From the NCBI RefSeq assembly GCF_900156125.1, contig NZ_FTLX01000002.1:1-64000 (forward strand): a DNA stretch of 64,000 nucleotides. The letters are read 5' to 3'. This DNA comes from Domibacillus enclensis. GTDB taxonomy: Bacteria > Bacillota > Bacilli > Bacillales > Domibacillaceae. The notes below the pieces were generated by a model. That model saw nothing but the letters and a program-made list of their open reading frames with translations. It was not told the DNA's origin and did not search any database. Positions 25,943 to 35,780 of this stretch are shown here, one piece after another; the first letter of the stretch is position 1; the number at the start of each line of letters is the position of its first letter. The translations under genes were made by a program, and so were the position numbers.

Positions 25943-28027
25943 ATGAACGGATTGCTGTGGCTGAATTTGATCGCGGCTATTTTTGTAATCGCTTACGCGG
26001 TTTATTTATTCGTTTATTTACTGAAAACACGGTACGAATTTATTAAGCTCGGCAAAAAAGAAGAATTCGAACAAAAAAGGGATGAACGGCTCCGGGCCAT
26101 TATGGTTAATGTATTCGGGCAGAAAAAGCTGTTAAAGGACCCGAAAAGCGGTGCCATTCACGTAATGTTTTTTTACGGCTTTTTACTCGTTCAGCTGGGG
26201 GCGCTGGACTTTATTATCAAGGGGATTATGCCGGGGGCTCACTTGCCGCTCGGACCGCTATACGGACCGTTCACTTTTTTCCAGGAGCTGGTCACGCTGA
26301 TGATTCTTGTTGCCGTCGTCTGGGCGTTTTACCGTCGCTACATTGAAAAGCTCGTCCGATTAAAGCGCGGCTGGAAAAGCGGCCTTGTCTTAATCTTTAT
26401 CGGCTCGCTTATGGTTTCTGTTCTGGTGGGGAACGGCATGTCGCTTATCTGGCACGAGGAATCCATTCATTGGAGCGGATCGGAGCCGGTGGCATCCGTC
26501 ATTGCACTCGTTTTTGCGGGATTGTCACAGCCGGTCGTCATTGGCTTGTTTTATGTAATGTGGTGGATTCACTTGTTTGTGCTGCTTGCCTTTCTCGTTT
26601 ATGTGCCGCAGTCCAAGCACGCTCATTTAATTGCTGGACCGGTGAATACGTACTTTCACCGGCTCGACCGGGCAGGCACGCTGCGCAAAGTTGATTTTGA
26701 AGATGAAACACAGGAATCCTTCGGGGTAGGGAAAATTGAAGAATTTACTCAAACACAAATGATCGATTTTTACGCATGTGTGGAATGCGGCCGATGCACG
26801 AATATGTGTCCGGCAACCGGCACAGGCAAAATGCTGTCACCGATGGATTTAATTGTGAAGCTGCGCGACCATTTAACCTTTACCGGGGCAGCGGTCACCT
26901 CGCAGCAGCCATGGGTACCGGCCTTTGCTTTTGCTGATACAGAAGGAAATAAAATTGCCAGAGGGATTGATCCGTACAGTCCACAGATGATTGGCGACGT
27001 GATCACTGAAGAAGAGATTTGGGCGTGTACAACGTGCCGCAACTGTGAGGATCAGTGTCCGGTCATGAATGAACATGTGGATAAAATCATTGATATGCGC
27101 CGCTATCTCGTTTTAACAGAAGGAAAAATGAATCCGGATGCCCAGCGCGCGATGCAAAACATTGAACGTCAGGGAAATCCGTGGGGGCTCAACCGGAAAG
27201 ACAAGGAAAAATGGCGCGACCTTCGCGATGATGTTTCCATCCCAACCTTTAAGGAAGCGCAAAAAGCAGGCGAGGAGCCGGAATATTTATTTTGGGTCGG
27301 CTCGATGGGGGCATTTGACAGCCGCAGCCAGAAGATCGCGCTGTCCTTTGCCAAGTTAATGAATGAAGCGGGCGTTTCCTTTGCGATTCTGGGCAATAAA
27401 GAGAAAAATTCGGGCGATACACCGAGGCGTCTTGGCAACGAATTTTTATTCCAAGAGCTGGCGGCAGCGAATATTGCTGAATTTGAAAAAAATGATGTGA
27501 AAAAAATCGTGACGATTGATCCGCACGCGTATAATATTTTTAAAAATGAATATCCGGATTTTGGATTTCGAGCAGAAGTATACCACCATACAGAATTATT
27601 AGATACACTTGTGAAGAAAGGCCGGTTAAAGCCGCAGCACGCGGTGAACGAAAAAATCACCTTCCATGATTCGTGCTATCTCGGCCGCTACAATGACGTG
27701 TATGATCCGCCGCGCGAGATTTTAACCGCTATTCCGGGTGTGGAGCTGGTTGAGATGAAGCGAAACCGTCAGGATGGCATGTGCTGCGGCGCAGGCGGCG
27801 GCATGATGTGGATGGAGGAGGACACCGGTCACCGGGTCAATGTTGCCCGTACAGAACAAGCGCTTTTAGTCACGCCATCTATCATCAGCTCGGGCTGTCC
27901 GTTCTGCTTGACGATGCTCAGTGACGGAACGAAGGCGAAGGAAGTGGAAGAGACGGTTTCCACTTATGACGTGGCGGAAATTTTGGAGAAATCGGTTTTT
28001 GGCCAGCAGGAAGCAAGCGCCGGATAA
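25943..28027 (+). CDS. fadF: Iron-sulfur oxidoreductase FadF (YwjF), beta-oxidation
   Basis: A 694-residue membrane iron-sulfur protein. The N-terminal ~240 residues hold five or six membrane helices (nitrate-reductase-gamma-like); then come two 4Fe-4S motifs (CVECGRCTNMCPATG and CTTCRNCEDQCPVMN) and a C-terminal CCG domain with DSCYLGRYND, MCCGAGGG and SGCPFC. FadF is thought to pass electrons from ETF/acyl-CoA dehydrogenase to the quinone pool. I start at ATG 25943 (MNGLLWLN), with GGAAGG upstream, because the frame before it contains the operator. First gene of the fad cluster. Confidence 0.88.
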   Translation: MNGLLWLNLIAAIFVIAYAVYLFVYLLKTRYEFIKLGKKEEFEQKRDERLRAIMVNVFGQKKLLKDPKSGAIHVMFFYGFLLVQLGALDFIIKGIMPGAHLPLGPLYGPFTFFQELVTLMILVAVVWAFYRRYIEKLVRLKRGWKSGLVLIFIGSLMVSVLVGNGMSLIWHEESIHWSGSEPVASVIALVFAGLSQPVVIGLFYVMWWIHLFVLLAFLVYVPQSKHAHLIAGPVNTYFHRLDRAGTLRKVDFEDETQESFGVGKIEEFTQTQMIDFYACVECGRCTNMCPATGTGKMLSPMDLIVKLRDHLTFTGAAVTSQQPWVPAFAFADTEGNKIARGIDPYSPQMIGDVITEEEIWACTTCRNCEDQCPVMNEHVDKIIDMRRYLVLTEGKMNPDAQRAMQNIERQGNPWGLNRKDKEKWRDLRDDVSIPTFKEAQKAGEEPEYLFWVGSMGAFDSRSQKIALSFAKLMNEAGVSFAILGNKEKNSGDTPRRLGNEFLFQELAAANIAEFEKNDVKKIVTIDPHAYNIFKNEYPDFGFRAEVYHHTELLDTLVKKGRLKPQHAVNEKITFHDSCYLGRYNDVYDPPREILTAIPGVELVEMKRNRQDGMCCGAGGGMMWMEEDTGHRVNVARTEQALLVTPSIISSGCPFCLTMLSDGTKAKEVEETVSTYDVAEILEKSVFGQQEASAG

Positions 28028-28061
28028 GAAAAACCGCCATTCCCCTGAAGGAGGGCATAAA

Positions 28062-28913
28062 GTGAAAATAAGAAAAATCATGGTGATTGGCGCAGGACAG
28101 ATGGGGGCAGGCATCGCCCAGGTATGTGCGCAGGCGGGATATGATGTTCTGCTCTACGATCTGCATGAAGAAAAAACAAAAAAAGCGCTGCACAGAATTG
28201 ACCAGAATCTTGCGCGGAACGTTGAAAAGCAGCGAATGGATGAGCAGGAAAAAGAAGCTGCGCGGAAGAAAATCACCCAGGCACATTCCTTACAGGATGC
28301 ATCGGCTGTTGACATGGTGATAGAAGCCGTCGTGGAAAAGATGAACGTCAAGCGCGACATTTTCGCCCAGCTTGATGAAATCACGCAGGACCATACCATT
28401 TTAGCCTCGAATACATCTTCGCTGCCGATAACGGAAATTGCCGCTGCAACCGACCGCCCTGAACGAGTCATCGGCATGCACTTTATGAACCCGGTGCCTG
28501 TGATGAAGCTCGTCGAAATTATTCGCGGGCTGGCCACAGAGGATGAGGTCTACAAAAAGGTGGAAGACGTCACCAAAACGATCGGGAAAATGCCGGTTGA
28601 AGTAAATGATTTCCCCGGCTTTGTATCCAATCGAATTTTAATGCCGATGATCAACGAAGCGATTTACACTCTTTATGAGGGGGTGGCAACAAAGGAAGCG
28701 ATTGACGAGGTGATGAAGCTCGGCATGAATCATCCAATGGGGCCGATTCAGCTGGCGGACTTTATCGGGCTGGATACGTGCTTATCGATAATGGAAATCC
28801 TTCATGAAGGCTTCGGTGACGATAAATACCGTCCGTGTCCGCTTCTCCGGAAATACGTAAAAGCCGGATGGGTAGGAAAAAAAGCGGGCAGGGGATTTTA
28901 TACGTACGAGTAA
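28062..28913 (+). CDS. hbd: 3-hydroxybutyryl-CoA dehydrogenase (short 3-hydroxyacyl-CoA dehydrogenase)
   Basis: A 283-residue MmgB-like enzyme that oxidises 3-hydroxyacyl-CoA with NAD. The Rossmann motif VIGAGQMGAGIAQV is at residues 7-20, and the SSLPITEIAAATDRPERVIGMHFMNPVPVM block carries the catalytic His; FPGFVSNRILMPMINEA follows. The GTG at 28062 has GAAGGAGGG seven bases upstream. Second gene of the fad cluster; a thiolase often found beside it in relatives is missing. Confidence 0.92.
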   Translation: MKIRKIMVIGAGQMGAGIAQVCAQAGYDVLLYDLHEEKTKKALHRIDQNLARNVEKQRMDEQEKEAARKKITQAHSLQDASAVDMVIEAVVEKMNVKRDIFAQLDEITQDHTILASNTSSLPITEIAAATDRPERVIGMHFMNPVPVMKLVEIIRGLATEDEVYKKVEDVTKTIGKMPVEVNDFPGFVSNRILMPMINEAIYTLYEGVATKEAIDEVMKLGMNHPMGPIQLADFIGLDTCLSIMEILHEGFGDDKYRPCPLLRKYVKAGWVGKKAGRGFYTYE

Positions 28914-28928
28914 ACGGAGGCGATCGGG

Positions 28929-30002
28929 ATGGAATTTCGTTTAACGGATGCGCAGGAACAAATGCGCAGGAAGGTGCGTGAATTTGCCCGGCAGATCGTG
29001 GCCACCTTCATTCCGAAAATGGAGGCAGGGGAATTCCCATTTGAACTCGTTCAGAAAATGGCCAGCCAGCAGCTGATGGGCATTCCGATCCCGACTGCCT
29101 ACGGGGGGAGCGGACAGGACTTTCTTTCTTATATAATAGCGATTCACGAGCTGTCCAGGGTGAGTGCGGCGACAGGCGTTATTCTCTCTGTCCATACGTC
29201 TGTCGGCACGAATCCGATTCTTTCCTTTGGGACAGAGGAGCAGAAAAAGACGTATATTCCAAAGCTTGCTTCCGGAGAATGGCTCGGTGCATTTTGTTTA
29301 ACCGAACCATCGTCCGGATCTGATGCGGCAGCAATGAAAACAACGGCACATAAAAATGGTAGCGATTACATCTTGAATGGCTCAAAGGTATTTATTACAA
29401 ACGGCGGTGCGGCCGATGTCTATATAGCATTTGCGCGGGCGGAAAAAGGAGTAACGGCGTTTATTGTTGAAAAAGGAACGTCGGGACTGGTGATCGGCAA
29501 GGATGAAAAAAAGATGGGGCTGAATGGTTCTAAAACGGTCACGGTGCTGTTTGACCAGATGAGTGTTCCGCTGGCAAACAGGCTCGGGGCTGAAGGGGAA
29601 GGCTTTAAAATAGCAATGGCCAATCTTGATGGGGGACGGATTGGCATTGCGGCACAGGCACTGGGCATTGCAGAAGCTGCTTTTGATGAAGCGAAGCAGC
29701 ACGATCTGGGCGTGCTGCTGGCTGATATGGCGGTTTCTGTGGAAGCAGCCCGCCTTCTTGTGTACCGGGCCGCTTTTTTGAGGTCAAAAGGGCTGTCCTG
29801 CGGCAAAGAAGCTTCGATGGCCAAATGGTTTGCTTCAAAAGCGGCTGTCACGATAGCCGGTGATTGTCTGCGGGAAATCAGCGGGAGCAGCAGGGCGGAA
29901 AGGTATTTTCGCGATGCAAAGGTAACGGAAATTTACGAAGGCACTTCTGAAATTCAACGCATTGTCATTAGCAAGCATTTAGCAAAGGGGACTGGGATAT
30001 GA
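28929..30002 (+). CDS. Divergent acyl-CoA dehydrogenase with internal deletions
   Basis: A 357-residue acyl-CoA dehydrogenase paralogous to the downstream gene. The N-terminal and middle domains are normal ([23 protein letters not shown]) and the catalytic base region [10 protein letters not shown] is kept. But the C-terminal domain lacks about 15 residues where the neighbour has [12 protein letters not shown], and about four more where it has [11 protein letters not shown]. These segments contact FAD and the tetramer partner, so activity or oligomer state may be altered. Frame intact, ATG after GGAGG; its end overlaps the next start (ATGA). Confidence 0.85.
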   Translation: MEFRLTDAQEQMRRKVREFARQIVATFIPKMEAGEFPFELVQKMASQQLMGIPIPTAYGGSGQDFLSYIIAIHELSRVSAATGVILSVHTSVGTNPILSFGTEEQKKTYIPKLASGEWLGAFCLTEPSSGSDAAAMKTTAHKNGSDYILNGSKVFITNGGAADVYIAFARAEKGVTAFIVEKGTSGLVIGKDEKKMGLNGSKTVTVLFDQMSVPLANRLGAEGEGFKIAMANLDGGRIGIAAQALGIAEAAFDEAKQHDLGVLLADMAVSVEAARLLVYRAAFLRSKGLSCGKEASMAKWFASKAAVTIAGDCLREISGSSRAERYFRDAKVTEIYEGTSEIQRIVISKHLAKGTGI

Positions 30003-31123
30003 ACTTTATGTTATCAGAAGAGCATGACATGATTCGGAAAATGGTGCGGGACTTTGCGCGAAAGGAAGTGGCGCCGACAGCGGCGATTCGTGACGAAGAA
30101 GAACGGTTTGATGAGGACATCTTTCGGAAAATGGCGGAGCTCGGCTTAACAGGCATTCCGTGGCCGGAAAAATACGGAGGCATTGGCAGTGATTATTTAG
30201 CGTACTGCATCGCGGTGGAAGAGTTATCGCGTGTGTGCGCGTCAACCGGAGTGACTTTATCTGCCCACACCTCCCTTGCCGGGTGGCCGATTTATGCCTT
30301 TGGAACCGAAGAGCAAAAAATGCGTTATTTAAAACCAATGGCACTGGGGGAAAAAATCGGTGCTTACGGGCTGACTGAGTCGGGAAGCGGATCGGATGCA
30401 GGCGGGATGAAAACCACTGCCCGCCGCGATGGAGAACACTTTATTTTAAATGGATCGAAAATTTTCATTACCAATGGCGGCATAGCCGATCTGTATATCG
30501 TGTTTGCCGCAGCAGAAGAAGGTGTCACCGCCTTTATCATTGAAAAAGAATGTGAAGGATTTTCGATCGGAAAAAAAGAACGGAAAATGGGCATTCGTTC
30601 ATCGCCAACAACTGAAATTATTTTTGACCATTGCCGTGTTCCTGCTGAAAATGTATTGGGCGAGATCGGCAGCGGCTTTAAAATTGCGATGAAAACGCTC
30701 GATGGGGGGCGGAACGGCATTGCGGCACAGGCTGTCGGAATTGCACAGGGCGCACTTGACGCGGCTTTGCAATACGCCCAGGAGCGAAAGCAGTTCGGCA
30801 AGCCGATCATCGCCAATCAAGGCATTTCGTTTAAATTAGCCGATATGGCGACGGCCATTGAAGCGTCGCGGCTGCTTACTTATCAGGCCGCCTGGCTGGA
30901 AACAGAAGGAGAGCCGTACGGAAAGGCGTCGGCGATGTCAAAGCTGCTGGCTGGTGATACGGCAATGATGGTGACAACCGAAGCGGTTCAAATTTTTGGC
31001 GGGTACGGCTATACGAAAGACTATCCGGTTGAGCGGTACATGCGCGATGCGAAGATTACGCAAATTTACGAGGGGACGCAGGAAATTCAGCGCCTCGTTA
31101 TTTCAAGAATGCTGACAAAGTAG
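29999..31123 (+). CDS. acdA: Acyl-CoA dehydrogenase AcdA
   Basis: A 374-residue FAD-dependent short/medium-chain acyl-CoA dehydrogenase. It has all family signatures: [52 protein letters not shown] and the catalytic Glu in [10 protein letters not shown]. It introduces the trans-2 double bond in beta-oxidation and reduces ETF. It matches B. subtilis acdA in the fadF-acdA-rpoE cluster. Translationally coupled to the divergent paralogue upstream. Confidence 0.92.
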   Translation: MNFMLSEEHDMIRKMVRDFARKEVAPTAAIRDEEERFDEDIFRKMAELGLTGIPWPEKYGGIGSDYLAYCIAVEELSRVCASTGVTLSAHTSLAGWPIYAFGTEEQKMRYLKPMALGEKIGAYGLTESGSGSDAGGMKTTARRDGEHFILNGSKIFITNGGIADLYIVFAAAEEGVTAFIIEKECEGFSIGKKERKMGIRSSPTTEIIFDHCRVPAENVLGEIGSGFKIAMKTLDGGRNGIAAQAVGIAQGALDAALQYAQERKQFGKPIIANQGISFKLADMATAIEASRLLTYQAAWLETEGEPYGKASAMSKLLAGDTAMMVTTEAVQIFGGYGYTKDYPVERYMRDAKITQIYEGTQEIQRLVISRMLTK

Positions 31124-31136
31124 GGCGGTGCAAGAA

Positions 31137-31784
31137 ATGGAGCGAACAAAACGGCCGGTGCATACGTCGGTCAAAGATGAACAGCTGATTGAAAAACGCC
31201 GGACTGAAATGATTCGGGGCGCTGTCCAGCTGTTTAAGCAAAAAGGATTTCACCGGACAACCACCCGCGAAATCGCAAAGGCCGCCGGTTTTAGCATCGG
31301 GACATTGTATGAATACATTCGAACAAAGGAAGATGTGCTGTACCTTGTGTGCGACAGTATTTATGACCAGGTGAAAAGGCGGCTTGAACATATTGATCTT
31401 GAGCAGGGAACATTGGAAAGCCTCAAACTCGGTATAAGCTTTTATTTTCATGTGATGGATGAAATGCAGGACGAAGTGCTCGTGATGTATCAGGAAGCAA
31501 AGTCTCTTTCAAAGGATGCTCTTCCTTATGTCCTTCAAAAAGAAGTCGACATGACCGGCATGCTCGAAACGCTCATTCAAAAATGTGTCGACCGGGGCGT
31601 ACTGGATATGGGGGAGGCGCACGTTCACCTGATTGCACAAAACATATTCGTACAGGGTCAAATGTGGGGGTTTCGCCGATGGATGCTGCAAAAAAGCTTC
31701 ACGCTGGAGGAATACATTGAACTGCAAACGAATTTGCTGCTAGAAGGAGTAAGTGGACACAAGAAAAAAACCGCTCTCCAGTGA
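31137..31784 (+). CDS. TetR/AcrR family regulator of the fad cluster
   Basis: A 215-residue TetR-type repressor. The DNA-binding helix-turn-helix is at about residues 30-75 (GAVQLFKQKGFHRTTTREIA, then FSIGTLYEYIRTKEDVLYLV), preceded by a 20-residue polar extension; the C-terminal two-thirds is the ligand domain. ATG 31137 has GGGCGGTG upstream; the GTG three codons earlier has none. It is last in the fad cluster, so it is a candidate local sensor, possibly binding the operator at 25872, although the known FadR is encoded elsewhere in B. subtilis. Confidence 0.85.
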   Translation: MERTKRPVHTSVKDEQLIEKRRTEMIRGAVQLFKQKGFHRTTTREIAKAAGFSIGTLYEYIRTKEDVLYLVCDSIYDQVKRRLEHIDLEQGTLESLKLGISFYFHVMDEMQDEVLVMYQEAKSLSKDALPYVLQKEVDMTGMLETLIQKCVDRGVLDMGEAHVHLIAQNIFVQGQMWGFRRWMLQKSFTLEEYIELQTNLLLEGVSGHKKKTALQ

Positions 31785-31800
31785 AGGAAGAGCGGTTTCT
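31764..31800. terminator. Bidirectional terminator, TetR gene/DUF2382 gene
   Basis: AAACCGCTCT and AGAGCGGTTT stem between the convergent stop codons. Confidence 0.85.
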
Positions 31801-31802
31801 TA

Positions 31803-32819
31803 TTATAGCAAGCCGTCGCGGTCTTTGCGAGTGCGTCCGTTTTCGTCAATATCTTCTTCGATATGAGCTTCTTCACGGCGAACCGTATCACGAACAGTTT
31901 CAGTATCCTGTACTTTCCGCTTGCCGACAACGATTTCTTCTGTCACGACAGGTTTTTTCGTTACTTCAACGCGCTCTTCCGTAATCGGAACGCGAATCGT
32001 GTCGTGGTCGTCTTTAAACGCGCGATCGCGGTCGTCAAAACCGGTTAGGTCGCCTTCGTCTCTTGTTAAGTCATTGTCTGTTACAGGACGTCGTTCAACG
32101 AATACTTCTTCCCGTTCAACCGGTACATCAATGACCTGCTCTTCTTCTACTACATCTTTCTCGATATGAACTTCTCCCGTCTGAACGCGTTCTTTGTTTA
32201 CATTTAAACGCTCTTCGTGAAGACGGAGTGTTTCTTCTTCTGTTAATCCATCCTCTGTCCGCAGGCCGTCGCTGCGGTCCGCCCGAAGGTCTTCGCGCTC
32301 TGAATGCAGATTGCTGCCAAGGTTTGTATCCGTCATTCCGGTTTCAATGGAAGCATCACGATTATTTCTGTTTACTTTATCAAGGCCGTCATAATCAATC
32401 GGATCCAAGTGTTCTTCTTCTAAATCGGCTCTGTTCCCATCGGCAATACCTACCGTACGGCTCGGATCGTAGTCGTCATCATAACGGTTGCTGTAATCAC
32501 GGTCTACATATAGAAGAAAGCCGCCATTTTCTACTTCATTGTAATAACGGTCTGCTTCCTCATCAGAAACGCCCATGTTGCGGAATGCGCCGCGAATCGG
32601 ATCCACACCTGAAAGGAACGACATGAAACGGTCTCCCCATGATCCACCAGCTGCTTCAACTTCTGCATTCGTCCGTCCGCGCACCATTGAAACGGCATCC
32701 TTATCTTTCGCTGTCACGTACATATCTTCTTCAGAATAGCCATGCGCTTTTAATTCGTCCATTTTCGCCATTAAATCTGTTTCGCTGTGATATACGCCAA
32801 TAAATTTTTTGTCATCCAT
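31803..32819 (-). CDS. YsnF/DUF2382 stress protein with N-terminal YflT domain
   Basis: A 338-residue highly charged protein. Residues ~1-105 form a YflT-like domain (KFIGVYHSETDLMAKMDELKAHGYSEEDM, broken here by several residues), 105-210 are an acidic linker rich in Asp, Asn and Arg, and ~215-330 form a DUF2382 domain with repeated RLNVNKERVQTGEVHIEKDV and EERVEVTKKPVVTEE strands. YsnF-type proteins are general stress proteins of unknown mechanism. The ATG at 32819 follows AGGAGGG by nine to ten bases. A SigmaB-type promoter lies upstream. Confidence 0.82.
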   Translation of the reverse strand: MDDKKFIGVYHSETDLMAKMDELKAHGYSEEDMYVTAKDKDAVSMVRGRTNAEVEAAGGSWGDRFMSFLSGVDPIRGAFRNMGVSDEEADRYYNEVENGGFLLYVDRDYSNRYDDDYDPSRTVGIADGNRADLEEEHLDPIDYDGLDKVNRNNRDASIETGMTDTNLGSNLHSEREDLRADRSDGLRTEDGLTEEETLRLHEERLNVNKERVQTGEVHIEKDVVEEEQVIDVPVEREEVFVERRPVTDNDLTRDEGDLTGFDDRDRAFKDDHDTIRVPITEERVEVTKKPVVTEEIVVGKRKVQDTETVRDTVRREEAHIEEDIDENGRTRKDRDGLL

Positions 32820-32879
32820 GATAGAATACCCTCCTGAAAGGTTTGTTTTTATTTTTGTTTTTCTGTTCTGCTCTTTAAA

Positions 32880-32904
32880 ATACCCGGCAGTCATGACTCG
32901 AAAC
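32880..32904 (-). promoter_or_regulatory. SigmaB-type promoter of the DUF2382 gene
   Basis: On the minus strand GTTTCG (32899-32904), 13 bases, GGGTAT (32880-32885). The -10 is consensus, and the -35 keeps GTTT. Confidence 0.7.
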
Positions 32905-33079
32905 ACAACAGGATGAAAATGGTTACAAGGACACACAACTGTGCCGAAAGATCCTATTTCGTGGAAAATCGATTAAATTTTTATAAAAGCGGGAATAGGC
33001 ATAAATAAATTTACATTACATACATATTCTTATTATAGTAAGAGAGTATAATGGGAAAATGGAATGCAACTACACTAAA

Positions 33080-33088
33080 TTTGTCGAA
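33080..33088 (+). promoter_or_regulatory. Exact 0A box (Spo0A-binding motif)
   Basis: TTTGTCGAA, a consensus match, 18 bases before the small membrane protein gene and downstream of a TATAAT at 33047-33052. Function unproven. Confidence 0.4.
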
Positions 33089-33105
33089 AGAAAGGAAGTG
33101 AAAAC

Positions 33106-33327
33106 GTGAAGCAGCTTCTTCATTACCTCATTGTGGCTCTAGTATCGGTGGGATCATACTGGCTTTATATGAAACAATTGGGAGCTATTCCGTTCCTGCT
33201 TCTTTCGATATTTTTCTTTTATAAAACATTTGATGAGCTTTCCGGGCGGGCAAAAAAGCGCCGGGAAGCGAAAAAAACAGCTCCTTCTCCCGCTCCTACA
33301 GGAAAAAAAGCAGAAATCATCACATAA
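33106..33327 (+). CDS. Small hypothetical membrane protein
   Basis: A 73-residue protein with two hydrophobic segments (about residues 4-20 and 26-42) and a basic, Pro/Lys-rich cytoplasmic tail. The GTG start follows AAAGGAAGTG. I recognise no family. It stands alone between the stress gene and rpoE, with its own terminator, behind a possible 0A box. Confidence 0.6.
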   Translation: MKQLLHYLIVALVSVGSYWLYMKQLGAIPFLLLSIFFFYKTFDELSGRAKKRREAKKTAPSPAPTGKKAEIIT

Positions 33328-33352
33328 ATATGGCATACAGCCATATTTTTTG
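33326..33352 (+). terminator. Terminator of the small membrane protein gene
   Basis: AAATATGGC and GCCATATTT around ATACA, followed by TTTTTG. Confidence 0.8.
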
Positions 33353-33421
33353 TTTATAATGGAGAATATGCAAAAAATGTTTTTGCTCTTTTGGGCGTGT
33401 AAATAGAGAAGGGAAGTGCGG

Positions 33422-33976
33422 ATGGTGAGCTTGCAACAACATTCGAAAGAAGAACTGAAAGAAATGGCATTCCTTGAACTGGCACATTTAATTCTTGCTG
33501 AAAAGCGGGAGCCGGTTGCATTCAACGATTTATTAGCGGAAATTAAAAAGCATCTAGACATTTCCGATGCAGAAGTAAAATCCCGCATGGTTCAATTTTA
33601 TACAGATTTAAATATTGATGGCAGCTTTTTGCCCCTTGGTGAAAACCGCTGGGGTCTGCGCGCGTGGTATCCAGTTGAAAAACTGGAAGAGGAAACAACC
33701 AATGCACCAGTGAAAACACGCAAGAAAAAAGCGAAAAAAGTGGTTGAAGATGATTTCGAAGAAGAAGTCGTTGAAGAAGAGGATATCGTTGACTTCGAGG
33801 AAGAGGACTTTGATGAAGTCGAAGAAGATATTGATGTTGATGAAGACGATTTGGACGAGGATCTGGAGGAAGACATCGATGTTGATATCGATGAAGACCT
33901 GGATGAAGAAGACGATGACGATGACTTTGAAGAAGAAGAAGGCGCCGAGGATGAATACGACCTCGACAGCAAATAA
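33422..33976 (+). CDS. rpoE: RNA polymerase delta subunit
   Basis: An ~184-residue delta subunit. The N-terminal HARE-HTH domain (residues ~1-90: EELKEMAFLELAHLILAEKR, QFYTDLNIDGSFLPLGENRWGLR) binds core polymerase near the downstream clamp. The C-terminal half is a basic KKKAKK patch then a disordered tail almost entirely Asp and Glu. Delta speeds polymerase recycling and makes it responsive to initiating NTP levels, which matters for promoters like pyrG next door. Start is either ATG 33422 or GTG 33425; both fit GAAGGGA. Confidence 0.95.
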   Translation: MVSLQQHSKEELKEMAFLELAHLILAEKREPVAFNDLLAEIKKHLDISDAEVKSRMVQFYTDLNIDGSFLPLGENRWGLRAWYPVEKLEEETTNAPVKTRKKKAKKVVEDDFEEEVVEEEDIVDFEEEDFDEVEEDIDVDEDDLDEDLEEDIDVDIDEDLDEEDDDDDFEEEEGAEDEYDLDSK

Positions 33977-33990
33977 ACAAGAATCTGCCC

Positions 33991-34019
33991 TTGACTATTT
34001 CATTCGCGAATTGTAGTAT
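33991..34019 (+). promoter_or_regulatory. pyrG SigmaA promoter
   Basis: TTGACT (33991-33996), a 17-base spacer and TAGTAT (34014-34019), placing the start at the GGGC of 34027-34030. Confidence 0.85.
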
Positions 34020-34026
34020 TTTATTT

Positions 34027-34096
34027 GGGCTCTTTATGAGACGATGAACTTAGTCGATAACGCTCCTCTTACTGAGAAGTAAGCGGGGCGTTTTTT
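34027..34096 (+). promoter_or_regulatory. pyrG leader: CTP-sensing reiterative-transcription attenuator
   Basis: The transcript begins GGGCTC. A hairpin AACGCTCCTCTTACT/AGTAAGCGGGGCGTT (34059-34073 and 34078-34092) followed by T6 forms the terminator. Its upstream arm has the C/T-rich target GCTCCTCTT. In B. subtilis, low CTP causes extra G residues to be added at the start; the poly-G end pairs with this target and prevents termination. All parts are present here. Confidence 0.85.
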
Positions 34097-34125
34097 GTAT
34101 TTTTTGGAGAACTTAGAACCATTGA

Positions 34126-35739
<1,614 letters not shown>

Positions 35740-35744
35740 TGAAC

Positions 35745-35775
35745 AAAAAAGCTGCCTATCAGGGCAGCTTTTTTT
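35745..35775 (+). terminator. Terminator of pyrG
   Basis: AAAAAAGCTGCC and GGCAGCTTTTTT stem, directly before a modular repeat copy. Confidence 0.9.
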
Positions 35776-35780
35776 ACATT

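Noticed and set aside
33543-33980. Long open frames antisense to rpoE (Ser-rich and His/Arg/Leu-rich products)
   Set aside because: They are shadows of the GAA/GAT-rich acidic tail of the delta subunit.
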